A DNA stretch of 64,000 nucleotides from a candidate division SR1 bacterium Aalborg_AAW-1 (GTDB taxonomy: Bacteria > Patescibacteriota > Gracilibacteria > Absconditabacterales > Absconditicoccaceae). Below are positions 20,427 through 30,665 of this stretch, piece by piece. The stretch spans positions 1 through 64,000 of the forward strand of contig CP011268.1 in NCBI GenBank assembly GCA_001007975.1. Direction: 5' to 3'. Made by a program: the position numbers and the translations under genes. The notes below the pieces were generated by a model that was given only the letters and a program-made list of their open reading frames with translations, was not told the DNA's origin and made no database searches. Position 1 is the stretch's first letter. Every line of letters starts with the position of its first letter.

Positions 20427-21704
20427 ATGATCCATCCATCACAAGCAGAAATTATGGCTCCAGCTGGAAGTTATGAGTCTCTCACAGCAGCGATCAACGC
20501 ATGAGCTGATTCAGTATATTTTGGAGTAACACAATTGAATATGCGCGCCAGAGCAGCAGCAAATTTCACACTCAAAGATCTAGAAAAAATCATGAATATA
20601 TGCCATGAAGCGAAAATCAAATGATATCTCGTTGTCAATACTTTACTCTATGATCATGATGTCGTGATTATGCGTAAACTCATCGATGCTGCGAAAAAAA
20701 ATAATGTCGATGCGATCATAGCATTCGATTTTGCGACAGTACAATATTGTAATGAGATTAATATACCAGTCCATATCTCTGTCCAGTTTTCTGTCTCCAA
20801 CTATGAGTCAGTGAAATTTTTTGCACAATTTACCAACCGTGTCGTACTCGCTCGTGAGCTTACAGTACCTCAGATCAAGGCGATCCATGAAAAGATTATC
20901 TCAGAGCAACTTATGGGACGCGAAGGTTATCTTATGGAAATCGAAGCATTTATCCATGGTGCACTCTGTATAGCACAATCAGGACGTTGCTTCATGAGTC
21001 TCTATACTCACAATGCGAGTGCAAATCGTGGTGCTTGTCTCCAAAACTGTCGTGCACAATACAAAGTCACTGATATGGATACTGGTAAAGAACTCGTTGT
21101 TGATAATCATTATATTATGAGTGCTGCTGATATCTGTACGATTGATTTTCTTGATGAATTATTGGATGCTGGAGTGATGGTCATGAAGATAGAAGGTCGT
21201 GGTCGCTCTGCAGAATACGTCGATACGGTAGTAAAGACATATAAATCAGCATTGAAAGATATTGAAGATTGAACATACGACGATAAGAAGATCAAAGACT
21301 ATTATACCAAACTTGAAACGGTCTACAATCGCCAATTATCAAAAGGAAATTATTATCTTGGGAAAGAACTCGGTGACTATAGTGATGCCCATGGTTCCAA
21401 AGCAACAACAGAAAAAGAGACGATATGACGTGTGACACATTTTTACCCGAAAGTGAGCGTAGCAGAAGTAATCATCGAATCAAGCAGCATCAAAGCTGGT
21501 CAAGCTGTACTCATTATTTGAGCAACAACTGGAGTATTAGAATTTATTCCTGAATGACTCTATGTAGATGGACATAAGGTAGAACAAGCCATAAAAGGAC
21601 AAAAACTTACTATAAAGGTCCCAGAACGTGTCAGACAACATGATAAATTTTCCATTATCAAATCACGTACTAATTTACAACAATCAACTATATCATGTGA
21701 ATAA
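20427..21704 (+). CDS. U32 family peptidase / tRNA hydroxylation protein-like
   Basis: This 425-aa protein begins with AEIMAPAGSYESLTAAINAG and continues ADSVYFGVTQLNMRARA, typical of the U32 family. The signature region is EAFIHGALCIAQSGRCFMS, followed by NRGACLQNCRAQY and LMDAGVMVMKIEGRGRS-like LLDAGVMVMKIEGRGRS. The four Cys in the central region fit the Fe-S or metal-binding set of TrhP/YegQ-type members, which act in tRNA 5-hydroxyuridine formation. The C-terminal about 110 residues form a beta domain. Five or so TGA codons are read as Gly. The 3' end overlaps the ferredoxin gene by 10 bases, consistent with the ferredoxin supplying electrons to a partner enzyme. Confidence 0.88.
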
Positions 21705-21934
21705 AAAAAATAACCATCTCACATAAAAGAGAGGAGTGTATAGGCTGTGGCTCTTGTGTGCTCATCGATCCAAACAATCGAACTATGAATGACGATGATG
21801 GGAAAGCCACACTTCGTTGATCTTGTCGAAAAGGAAAACAATTTATGGTATGATCAGTTGATGAAGATGAAGTTTCCTGTACAAAAGAAGCTGCTCAAGC
21901 ATGTCCTGTAGACATTATCAAAGTACATGCATAA
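21695..21934 (+). CDS. Small 4Fe-4S ferredoxin
   Basis: This 79-aa protein has the cluster motif CIGCGSC near residues 15-21 and a distant CPVD near residue 71, giving a four-Cys set for one 4Fe-4S cluster. Additional Cys lie at GSCRKGK and SCTKE. The second codon is TGA (Met-Gly-Ile-Lys), so under the standard code the gene would stop at once. It starts inside the end of the U32 gene (ATG at 21695, U32 stop at 21704), which suggests translational coupling. A symmetrical terminator follows. Confidence 0.85.
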
Positions 21935-21950
21935 ATATAGTCTTATCATT

Positions 21951-21977
21951 AAAAAAAATCACCAATGGTGATTTTTT
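21951..21977. terminator. Bidirectional terminator between ferredoxin and YceI-like genes
   Basis: The stem ATCACC / GGTGAT with loop AAT is flanked by eight A on the left and six T on the right. It can end transcription from both convergent genes. Confidence 0.85.
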
Positions 21978-21995
21978 ATGATAACAGATTACATC

Positions 21996-22703
21996 TTAAT
22001 TCGCAATACCAGTACTCATACTTCACGTAGAAGCAGTACCAGTAAGAACATCGGTTGGTAATGAAACAACTGGAGAGAATATAAGATCAACAGTATATTC
22101 AATATAATCATTTGCTACACCTTGGAATGCATTCAATCATCGAACAAGTCTATCGATGGCAAATGCAGCTTGTAATCTTGTCTCGTCATCACGAGTTGTA
22201 AGAGTGGCTGGAAATGCAATAGGATGAGTTTGTCCAGCAATAGTAAGATTTCCTTGAACAGTATATCCAGTAGCTGACATACTCACTGTTGTAATGACAA
22301 ACTGAGAAGTAGGATAGGTAGATACAGAGAATATATCATTCTTAATCTCACCAAGTAATTTAGCATTATCTATATCGTCAAGCGTAATAGATGTCATATC
22401 AAGATTAAATGATCCTGAAGTAATAACACCACTTACAATACTTACATTACCTTCTGTCAAGAATACCTTCCCTGTATGATATCAAGTAGGTTTTGTAGCT
22501 TTCCAAACGATATAAGAACCAGAAGCTGTTTCAAAATCTCCTGATACTGAACCAGAAGTAATTTGTAAATCTCCTGTCATGACATCACCTGTAACTGGAA
22601 GATTAGCTACTGGCACATCAGTTGGTTTTTGAAGAGATGTATAATAAACATATCCAGCACCAAGAGCGACAAGAAGCAAAAGAGGAAGAAGAATTTTTTT
22701 CAT
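21996..22703 (-). CDS. YceI-like exported protein, 235 aa
   Basis: An N-terminal signal anchor (MKKILLPLLLLVALGAGYVY) is followed by a Thr/Ser/Gly-rich linker and a YceI-like lipocalin domain. Visible elements are SYIVWKATKPTGYHTG, then VSIVSGVITSGSFNLDMTSI, then LLGEIKNDIFSVSTYPTSQF and GNLTIAGQTHPIAFPATL. YceI proteins bind isoprenoid-type lipids in the cell envelope. Reading three TGA codons as Gly joins the pieces and gives a Thr/Gly-rich tail. The start at 22703 begins the signal peptide; a longer in-frame start to 22766 would add a less suitable segment. Confidence 0.8.
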
Positions 22704-22831
22704 TATAAATGAGACTATATAAAATAAAGACAATGTTCTATATAAGAAATTATTAAAAAAAATCAAGCACTTTATACAGTAGTTTTACAAAAAACAACTC
22801 TACAATGTGTTGATTCATGATATAATACTTT

Positions 22832-23206
22832 TTAACTTAATCCAGGAATTTTACCTCATGACATCATTCCTGCCATATCTGAAGGATCAAATCCAAGAAT
22901 CTCTTTCGTTTTCTCAGCTGCTACTTCTTGTGCTTTATTTTGAGCTTTCATCACCGCTTTTACTAAAAGTGATTCAAGAGAGCTTTTCTGACTTGGTGAA
23001 AGAAGTTCATCATCATTGATAGTAATGGCTTGAATTTTCATCTCTCCAGAGATATCAACCACCACCGCATCCTCACGTTCAGTGCCGTCAGAATCTACAA
23101 ATTTTCCTTCTTTTGCTCTAATAAGAAGATTCTTTAATTTATCTTGAAGTGTCTTATATTTATCATAGAGTTTTTTCATTTCACCCATTTGTCCAAACAT
23201 ATTCAT
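22832..23206 (-). CDS. YbaB/EbfC nucleoid-associated protein
   Basis: This 124-aa protein has the family layout: an N-terminal helix MNMFGQMGEMKKLYDKYKTL, a central beta region DAVVVDISGEMKIQAITI, the LLSPSQKSSLESLL turn, and a C-terminal helix ending KTKEILGFDPSDM. It forms dimers that bind DNA. One TGA near the end adds GGKIPGLS. In many bacteria ybaB sits next to dnaX and recR; neither is nearby here. Confidence 0.88.
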
Positions 23207-23239
23207 TGTGATGTAAGAATTAAGAATTAAAAATTAGAA

Positions 23240-23701
23240 TTATTTATGAAATGTATTAGGTATATTATATTGTGTACGTACTCATTCTGGAATAGAATCT
23301 TGTCATTGATAAATACTAACATATTTATCTCAAGTATTATATAAAACTATTGCATATCAACCAATAGTATTTGGTTCAGTAATATTTATATATATAATTT
23401 TCTTATCAGTTGTAATATCCCAAATATCAAAGAACTTTCAACTTAACTGAGATGCAAGAATAGGATCCAAAGGTATAGATGAAAAATCATGCCATTGATT
23501 AATAACTCAAGATAATCAAAGTAAAAGTTCTCCAGTAGAATAGAATCAAACAACACCGCTATTAACACCTACATATCCTGTATCTATAACCACTTCTTCT
23601 TTTAAAGATGGTCACTCTAACTTTTCTACAATAGGTCCCCTACCGCATCAAACCAATACTAAAGATAGACCAAATATTGAAAGCAATATTTTTTTTTTCA
23701 T
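23240..23701 (-). CDS. Putative lipoprotein, 153 aa
   Basis: The frame has more than ten in-frame TGA codons and is invisible under the standard code. The N-terminus MKKKILLSIFGLSLVLVGC is a lipoprotein signal whose lipobox LVGC has its Gly coded by TGA. The mature part is beta-rich with VIDTGYVGVNSGVVGFYSTG, GYAIVLYNTG and KYVSIYQGQ. I recognise no family. It lies 33 bases from ybaB on the same strand. Confidence 0.7.
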
Positions 23702-23737
23702 TTAAGGAAACATAACTTAAACAATAAAATAATTTAT

Positions 23738-24961
23738 TTATTTTACTAACTTATCATAAAGCTTTTGCTCTACTTCTCCATTAGCTTGTGCTTTATCTCG
23801 ATCAATATCAAGTTTCAAATCATCAGCAACATATTTCATAATAAAATATTTATGAATACTTGCAACAGCTGCTTGTCTAATAGTTTCAACATATTTATCT
23901 GATTCTTCTTTACCCATACGTTCTAGATATGCCTGCAATCATTTTTCTCATCCAAGTTGATGACTCAAATGATGCATTCTATTTTTTACCTCTTCCTCAA
24001 TAAGCGTCTTAGGGACTGCTACATCAAATGAAAATTGTATCGATGAAAGATAAGCATCAATCCACTCATATAATCCATTCTCTTGTTTATTTTTAAGAAG
24101 AGTCTCTTCTATTTTTTCTCTTAATACTTCTATTGAAGTAATATTGTCATCTTTGCTAAAAGTTTTATCAATAAACTCTTGGTTCAAGTCTGGGAGAACT
24201 TTTTGTTTAATATCAACAATTTCACAAGAAATAGTTTCAGCATCACCTTCACCACTATATTGTAGCAACGTAATAACAGATCATTTTGCATAATCTACAT
24301 TAACAACATCTCCTTTCTTCTTTTTTAAGAAAAGTTTTTGGATAGTAGGATGTACTGAAAGTTCTTCTTGTCCAAGATATTGGTTTTTACCATTACCCAG
24401 AGCCACACCTTTTTTATCAAGAAATGAAATTTTTAGTCTCATTAATGATGACTCATCAACAGTATCAACATCATCAAACGTAGCATATGACGATCTTAAT
24501 TGATCAACTGTTGCATCGATATCTTCTTGAGTTACTTTCGTTTCGTAGGCTTCAACTTTTTGTTTTTTCCATGTATCATTTTTAGCTGTAACTTCAGGGA
24601 ATACATCAAGAGAAAATGAAACTGTACCTTCTGTTTGTTCATCTTTAAAGTCACTGGTATCTAAATTATAGATTTGTCCAATCCATCTTTTATCTGAATA
24701 GGTAGTAACAATTTGTTGGATAGCGTCATTTACTAAATCTTCAAGAGTAGCCATAAAGACGGTAGCTTGATTTGCAAGTTTTTCTACCATATGCAAAGGC
24801 ACATGTCCTTTTCTAAAACCTGGCTGAACTGCATCTTTCTGATATTCACGAATTACTGCCTCATGAGCCTTTTTTTTCTGATCAGGAGTAACCTTAACCA
24901 CAAAATTATAATTTGATTGATCTCATTGTTTCATATCAATATCAAATTCAAGTTTTTTCAT
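23738..24961 (-). CDS. tig: Trigger factor
   Basis: This is the ribosome-bound chaperone, 407 aa. The N-terminal ribosome-binding domain has VVKVTPDQKKKAHEA and the signature GFRKGHVP followed by MVEKLANQ. The middle section (LMRLKISFLDKKG, then GAGDAETISCEIVDIKQKV-like GEGDAETISCEIVDIKQKV) corresponds to the PPIase region, and the rest is the helical arm region ending KLYDKLVK. It is slightly short for the family. Four or so TGA codons are read as Gly. It is divergent from infB across a 237-base gap. Confidence 0.9.
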
Positions 24962-24978
24962 CTCACTAGTATATTAAA

Positions 24979-25230
24979 ATGTTAAAAATAGTATTGTTTT
25001 GTTACACTGAACAACAAGATAGTATACGAATTTTTATCCACAATTGCAACACAACTATCACAAAAGAGACCATGGGTCAGATAGAATCTCATTTTTATTC
25101 TGATCTTGATGATTTTGGCTTGTATTTTATAGATACTTTCAATACAATAACCTCTATTGACTGACATTGGTGTTCAGTTTTTTATTATAGAGTAGTACAT
25201 GTCCATTTTTGCAAAACCACAATCTGATAG
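24979..25230 (+). CDS. Doubtful small ORF, 83 aa, in the tig-infB gap
   Basis: An open frame begins with ATG at 24979, reads one TGA as Gly near residue 62 and ends at TAG 25228-25230, overlapping the infB start by 32 bases. The product (MLKIVLFCYTEQQDSIRIF at the start) matches nothing I know. A weak hairpin followed by six T (about 25160-25184) lies inside its 3' part. This could mean the region is an infB leader instead. It could be chance. Confidence 0.2.
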
Positions 25231-27526
25231 TGATGAAAAGAAAAAAACCATTATCATCAAAAAAGTAGCTAAAACCAGTGATGAAAAAGAAAAGAAAAAT
25301 CTGAGTTCTGACAGTATTTGAAGTGGTACAGACTCATTTTTCGGATGATTAGGGTTCAAGAAAAAAGTGGAACCAATACAACCCAAAACTACTCCAATCC
25401 AACAAGAGGAAGCGAAGGAAGCTGAAAAAAAAGAACAAGAAAAAATAGCAAATGATGAGTTTTTTGCACAAGCATCACAAATTGCTAAAAAGAATGCTGT
25501 CGTTATTCGTAGCGCAGAACCAAACACATCGACACCAAAATCAGTTCGTTGAGGACAGACGAATAATCGTAACAACAACAATAATCGTTGATCAAATATT
25601 AATTTTGGACAAGGCCAATATAAAGATAAGAAAAAAAATAATAATTACACTAGTAAGCAAAATAACTACAACAATACTCCAGTTACAGAGAAAAAAGAAC
25701 CAGTGATACAAAAACCTAAAGTTGTAAGAGAAGCTGCGGTTTCTGATAGTCTAGTAAAAAAAGAAAATATTATTATCAAGGATGTTATTTCTGTAAAAGA
25801 ATTTTCTGAAAAATCAGGTATTCCTTTCCCACAGATTCTCAAATTTATGCTCACCAATAAAATAATGGGAGGTATTAATACAGCTCTTGATTTTGATACG
25901 GTTTCATTAATAGCTTTAGAGTTTGGCGTCAATGTAGCAAAAGAACAACAAACACTTGATCTTGATAAGGTTATGAGTGGTGATTTAAATGCGATTTTAG
26001 AACAAGATAAATCATCCGAACATACCCTTGCAAGAGCACCTATTGTGACCGTCATGGGACACGTTGATCATGGGAAAACATCATTACTTGATTATCTCAG
26101 AAAAACATCAGTTGCTTGAGGAGAATCAGGAGGGATAACACAATCGATTGGTGCAAGTAAAATCAAGCACCAAGGACATGACATTACCTTTATCGATACT
26201 CCAGGACACGAATTATTTACTAATCTCAGATCAAGAGGAGCGAAAGTAACGAATATTGTAGTTATTGTAGTAGCTGCTGATGATGGACTAAAACCGCAAA
26301 CTATTGAATCTATCAATCATGCCAAAGAAGCTTGAGTTCCCATCATTATTGCGATTACTAAGATCGACAAACCAGATCCTAAACTTGAACAAATCAAATC
26401 AGAAATAGGGAGTTATGGTCTTATTCCTGAAGAATGGGGAGGTGATGTACCCCTTATTGGAGTATCATCTAAAACTGGTGAAGGTATGGATAAACTCCTA
26501 GAACAGATTTTGTTTCAAGCAGAAGTACTTGATCTCAAATACGATCCAAATAGATCTGCTGTATGAGTGATTATTGATGCTCATAAAGATGCAAAACAAG
26601 GAATTCTGACCTCTATTATCGTCTTGACTGGTACCTTGAAAGTAGGAGATATCGTCGTAGTACATAATACCTATGGTAAAATAAGAAAAATGATTAACTC
26701 TATGGGACAAGCCATCAGAACAGCAAGTGGATGAGAACCTGTACAAATTCTTGGTATTTCTGAAGTTCCAGAACCAGGTAGGGTTATCGAAGTAGTAGCT
26801 AATGAAAAAGAAGCACAGAAAAGAATAGAAGTTATCAATGATTCGTTAGAGAAGAGTAGTGTCAGTACGCTCTGATCCTTCTTAGAACAGATGAAGAAGA
26901 ATGATGGTGCTGTACTCAAAATAGTGTGTAAAGCGAATGGTCCTTCAAGTCTTGAAGCCATGAAACAAGCACTCAATAACATTCCACTTCCTAAAAATGT
27001 ATCATTCAAAATTATTCATAGTGGTATTGGAGATATTTCTGAATCTGATATTGGACTTGCGCAAGTATCAGAAGGTATCGTTTTAGGATATAATGTAGCT
27101 TGTTCTGCATTACTTAAAAAGAGAGCTGAAAACTCTAAAGTATCAGTTAAACTCTTTGATATTATCTATGCACTTACTGATTATATCGAACAAATTATGA
27201 AAGATATGGTTGAAAAAGAGTATAGAGAAGTAGAGAGAGGTAAACTTGAAATCCTTGGAGTATTCTACAAAAAAGAAAAAACTATGATTATTTGAGGTAA
27301 AGTGATTGAAGGTAAGATTGGTAATGGTATGAAATTTAGAGTTGAAAACGAAGATCCTGACCAAGTGATTGGTGGTGAGATTACCTCACTCCAAAGAGAA
27401 ACAAACTCAGTGAAAGAAGTATCTGAAGGATACGAATGTGGTATGAAAGTAAAAGTATCTAAAAAATTGAATGAAGGTATGATTCTTACGTTCTATGAGA
27501 TGGAGGAAATTACTGATAGCAACTAA
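25199..27526 (+). CDS. infB: Translation initiation factor IF-2
   Basis: This 775-aa protein has a disordered N-terminal part rich in Lys, Glu, Asn and Gln. It is followed by the IF2-N helix domain ([20 protein letters not shown]), the G domain with [18 protein letters not shown] near residue 283, FIDTPGHE and ITKIDK, domain II, and the IF2-specific C-terminal domains (GSLEAL-like [15 protein letters not shown], then [17 protein letters not shown]). It brings initiator tRNA to the ribosome. TGA-coded glycines include [11 protein letters not shown] in switch I. No Shine-Dalgarno sequence precedes the ATG. Confidence 0.97.
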
Positions 27527-27556
27527 ATTCTTTGTATCATAATCACCTAACGAACA

Positions 27557-28384
27557 ATGCAAGAACTCACTACTTACAAAGAGTCCTGAGAAATAAGATG
27601 ATCTTTTTTCTTTATCATAGGTACTCTGTTGATTGCACTCATTATTGGGGTAGTGTATACATATGCTAGCATTTATGTACCTTCTATCTATCTTGCTGTC
27701 TTATTAACGATAGCATTTCCTCTAGGAGTTATCTATACAGCGGAGTATCTCACCAAACTCCTCAAGATACAACATAGTGGTTATGTGAAAGGTATCGTTT
27801 TTAGTGCAATAGTGATTGCGTTCATCTTATCCTGGGTACTATGGATTAGTTATCATACAGGAAAATGATTTTTCCCAATAGATTCAATACTTCAGCATCT
27901 GAAAAAGCCTATAAGTCTCTGGCGAGACATGCTCATGCTTCTATGAAGAGGAACACGAACCATAGAAAAATGAGAAGCTATCAAAGGCATATTATTATGA
28001 GTATTATGGATTATAGAAGCCTGTATTATCCTATGAACATCACGATTTATCAGTGGAAAACAAGCTAAAAAACCATTCCGTCGTTCTACGGATGATTGGG
28101 CAGTACATACTATATCAGCAAATCTTAATCCTATCACGAAAGACGAGTTTCAACTATTCCTTCATAACAAAGATTATACACGCATCAGTGCTGATGATGG
28201 AAACAATAAACAGTATAGTACGTTTGAAATCTATACTGGTGAGGACAATACCTACTACGCGACACTTATGATTCACACCGTCAACAATGATAATGTTCAC
28301 AATAAAGAAGTTATAGAATATGTTGCTGTTCCGAAAGAGTTTATACAATATCTCACAAAACACAATCTTCTGAGGCTCTCATAA
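27557..28384 (+). CDS. Membrane protein, 275 aa, unknown
   Basis: Four hydrophobic stretches lie in the first 150 residues: FFIIGTLLIALIIGVVYTYA, then IYLAVLLTIAFPLGVIYTA, then IVFSAIVIAFILSWVLWI, and GILLGVLWIIEACIILG. A soluble C-terminal domain of about 110 residues follows (TISANLNPITKDEF and later EVIEYVAVPKEFIQYLTKHN). Seven or more TGA codons are read as Gly. It starts 30 bases behind infB and may be cotranscribed. No family was recognised. Confidence 0.7.
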
Positions 28385-28397
28385 TTATACTACCATA

Positions 28398-28423
28398 AAC
28401 TTGACCTTCATGTCAGGTTTTTT
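28398..28423 (+). terminator. Terminator behind the 275-aa membrane protein
   Basis: The stem AACTTGAC / GTCAGGTT (one G-U pair) is followed by T to 28423, 13 bases behind the stop. Confidence 0.8.
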
Positions 28424-28549
28424 CATTTCTTTATATTGCATTAGAATTATTTTTTGATTACTTCATAAAATTATTTAAGGTTAATTTAAGAATAAGGTAT
28501 ATGATATGCGTCATACTCTATATTTTATATTCTTATTCCTTTACACAGT

Positions 28550-28897
28550 ATGAGCACAGAACTAACTACATCACAACACAAAGAAACAAAAGAACAATCT
28601 CCAAACGTCACATTACATAATGACTCTCATCCAACTGATCGAGAAAAGTTGAAAGTTTGGTTGAGAACATTTATCTCACCAGTCAAACCATTACGAGAAG
28701 CGATAGTAACTTTTTTTCAAACCAGTATTGGTATCGTGATTGGGTTACTCATCCTTATCTGTCTGGTCGTTAGAATAACCACCATGATCAATCATCATCG
28801 TTTTGGTCATCGAGAACAGAGAGGATGATACCAAGTGAAAGAATACACTATTCAATGAGATGGATATCAAGGACAAGGCATCTTCATCAGAAGATAA
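28550..28897 (+). CDS. Small single-span membrane protein, 115 aa
   Basis: A charged, Thr/Gln/His-rich N-terminal half of about 60 residues is followed by one membrane helix (TSIGIVIGLLILICLVVRI) and a short Gly/Gln-rich basic tail reached by reading two TGA codons as Gly. No family was recognised. It stands alone between two terminators. Confidence 0.65.
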
Positions 28898-28924
28898 TAC
28901 CTAATCCAAACTAGTATCATAGAA

Positions 28925-28952
28925 AAACTGAGTCAGAAAGATCAGTTTTTTT
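28925..28952 (+). terminator. Terminator behind the 115-aa membrane protein
   Basis: The stem AAACTGA / TCAGTTT with a 10-base loop is followed by a T run, about 28 bases behind the stop. Confidence 0.7.
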
Positions 28953-29034
28953 CATATATTGACTTATATAATAAAATCTTGATTTATTGTTATAAATATC
29001 TATACTAACATCCTAAAACAAAAAAATAAATAGT

Positions 29035-29358
29035 ATGACACAACTTCTCACACAAACGACAGCAAAAACTGCTAGAAATTTACATCAAGCTTTTACTACA
29101 ATCACATTAGAATCTGTAGAAAAAGCAGATCTTACAACAACATTTTGGCACCACTGTAATAAGCAAAAATTTGATAATCTTTATGACAATAATACGTCAT
29201 TTCAACAGATGCTTAAACAGCCAAAACAATTACTTGATTTCAAAAACAGTTTACTCAAACTAAAAAACTACTGTTCTAGAAATCAAGATCATCAAGAGAT
29301 CACTCTTACCATCGTTACCAATCAACAACACAAGCATTGGATAAGAGCACTTTCTTAA
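29035..29358 (+). CDS. Hypothetical protein, 107 aa
   Basis: This small soluble helical protein is rich in Thr, Gln and Leu (MTQLLTQTTAKTARNLHQAF at the start, KLKNYCSRNQDHQ later). It has no Gly at all, and so no TGA. It has its own terminator. No family was recognised. Confidence 0.65.
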   Translation: MTQLLTQTTAKTARNLHQAFTTITLESVEKADLTTTFWHHCNKQKFDNLYDNNTSFQQMLKQPKQLLDFKNSLLKLKNYCSRNQDHQEITLTIVTNQQHKHWIRALS

Positions 29359-29377
29359 TCTCATATACAATCTATCT

Positions 29378-29405
29378 AAGACCAGTTATGCTGGTCTTTT
29401 TTTAT
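29378..29405 (+). terminator. Terminator behind the 107-aa gene
   Basis: The stem AAGACCAG / CTGGTCTT with a 5-base loop runs into a T run, 20 bases behind the stop. Confidence 0.85.
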
Positions 29406-29488
29406 TGCACAAGTATACAAATTCACTTGTATTTTCTCTCACTATCAGATATTATAAAGTCGTCTTTTATATCATCACTCTCAAAACT

Positions 29489-29887
29489 ATGTTGATTAGT
29501 ACTTCATTTCTCATACGAGCTCTTATCACTACCGTACTTTCACAAGTAACTGGTGTAATCTGGTTTGGTCCGCTGTTTGGTAAAGTCTATGCCAAAGCTC
29601 TGAGTCTCTCACAAGAGGATATGAAAGATAGCAAACCAAGCTATATGGCACCACTCTTTATCGGAGAATTTATCACTAAATTTATCATTTTTTTCTTTAT
29701 AGGGTTCTTGATAGAACAAATGATGAATGTAGGAGGAGTCCTCATAAGTGTCGGTATCATCATCTCTATGGTCTATATCTCACAGTTTCTCTGGTCTCAT
29801 AATAAAAAAGATATTATCTGGCTCATGATAGGGAAACTCATCATCGATCTGGGTCTTGCCTACGGAGTCCTTATCCTCATGAGATAA
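29489..29887 (+). CDS. DUF1761-type membrane protein, 132 aa
   Basis: Four membrane helices are visible. The pattern VLSQVTGVIWFGPLFGKVYA near the N-terminus, followed by MAPLFIGEFITKFIIFFFIG, fits DUF1761 proteins (four-helix, unknown function). The start is taken as MLISTSFLIR at 29489; an in-frame start at 29405 would fall inside the terminator of the gene before. No TGA codon is used. Confidence 0.75.
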   Translation: MLISTSFLIRALITTVLSQVTGVIWFGPLFGKVYAKALSLSQEDMKDSKPSYMAPLFIGEFITKFIIFFFIGFLIEQMMNVGGVLISVGIIISMVYISQFLWSHNKKDIIWLMIGKLIIDLGLAYGVLILMR

Positions 29888-29926
29888 TGCACAATTTCTT
29901 TATTTATTATCTCATCTTCAGTAGCC

Positions 29927-30337
29927 ATGAAGCATAAACTTTCAACAAAAGAATCATCTTGATTGAAATCTATAACTGATCATATTGGACAACTTGCTGT
30001 AGGAGCTCAACAGCAGATTACTACACTCTTAGCTCCAGAGAAAACAGCTATTGTTTCTATTTTTGATCACTACGATATCATACAAAAAAGCGATAAACAT
30101 CTCCAATTCATCCCCACACAACACAAAACCTGACTAGGAGCTTATATCTTTCAAGCCTATATCGAAGGTGGACTCACAAGCGAAAACTTAGCAGCAACAA
30201 TACACAAACTTCATCCCGATAATCTTGTTTCTCATGATACTTTTATGCTAGCATTATACGATGAATTAGGGGATTCTCTTATCGATTATATCCAAGAGTA
30301 TCAGGAAGCAAAACATATTACCAAAAGAGAGGAGTAG
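29927..30337 (+). CDS. Hypothetical protein, 136 aa
   Basis: This small soluble protein is probably helical, with QLAVGAQQQITTLLAPEKTA and GAYIFQAYIEGGLTSENLAA as recognisable blocks. Two TGA codons are read as Gly. It ends in TAG within the left arm and loop of its own terminator. No family was recognised. Confidence 0.65.
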
Positions 30338-30350
30338 TCCTCTTTTTTTA
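30328..30350 (+). terminator. Terminator overlapping the stop of the 136-aa gene
   Basis: The stem AGAGGA / TCCTCT encloses the loop GTAG and is followed by seven T. The stop codon TAG lies in the loop. Confidence 0.7.
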
Positions 30351-30367
30351 TAGCTTAAAAAATTATC

Positions 30368-30395
30368 TTGCAAGTGGAATCATAATCACTATATA
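30368..30395 (+). promoter_or_regulatory. Promoter of the SAM riboswitch-metK unit
   Basis: TTGCAA at 30368-30373 and TATATA at 30390-30395 are spaced by 16 bases, about 25 bases before the P1 arm of the aptamer. Confidence 0.55.
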
Positions 30396-30419
30396 TCTTC
30401 TGTATGCAAAACTTACTTG

Positions 30420-30532
30420 TCATACAACATATCCAGAGAGGACAAGAGAGATCGGCTCGATGACTGTCCCAGCAACCTGCAAATCGTAAGGTGCTCATTC
30501 CGACCACGAAGGTGGACAGATATTTTGTATGA
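30420..30532 (+). promoter_or_regulatory. SAM-I (S-box) riboswitch aptamer
   Basis: The core shows the S-box order: CCAGAGAGG, then a small hairpin with GGCTC and ATGA, then CCAGCAACCT, an internal hairpin, GGTGCTCATTCC, and a closing hairpin before GGACAGATA. P1 extends to the perfect pair TCATACAA (30420-30427) / TTGTATGA (30525-30532). SAM binding should stabilise P1 and let the downstream terminator form, reducing metK expression when SAM is plentiful. The assignment agrees with metK being the next gene. Confidence 0.92.
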
Positions 30533-30570
30533 TAATCATAAGACTATCATAACCTCACATACTATCTGTA

Positions 30571-30597
30571 AACTTTCACTTCGTCTGAAAGTTTTTT
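30571..30597 (+). terminator. Expression-platform terminator of the SAM riboswitch
   Basis: The stem AACTTTCA / TGAAAGTT with loop CTTCGTC is followed by six T. It lies 38 bases behind P1 and 69 bases before metK, so it can act only as a conditional terminator for metK. Confidence 0.85.
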
Positions 30598-30665
30598 GTT
30601 TATAAAAAAACAATTTTCTGACTAAACAACGTATCATTATTTTTACTTATTTATTGTTTATTACC

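Noticed and set aside
23220-23240. Short AT repeats of the type AATTAAGAATT at gene ends (also near 5950, 56490 and 58755)
   Set aside because: They are short, imperfect and compositionally expected in AT-rich DNA; no spacing or symmetry suggests a mobile element or array.
24982-25167. Minus-strand frame opposite the small ORF between tig and infB
   Set aside because: It is a shadow in a divergent leader region with no recognisable product.
30400-30650. Small open frame inside the metK leader
   Set aside because: The frame at 30417-30605 lies within the SAM-I aptamer and terminator, whose conserved motifs fully explain the sequence.
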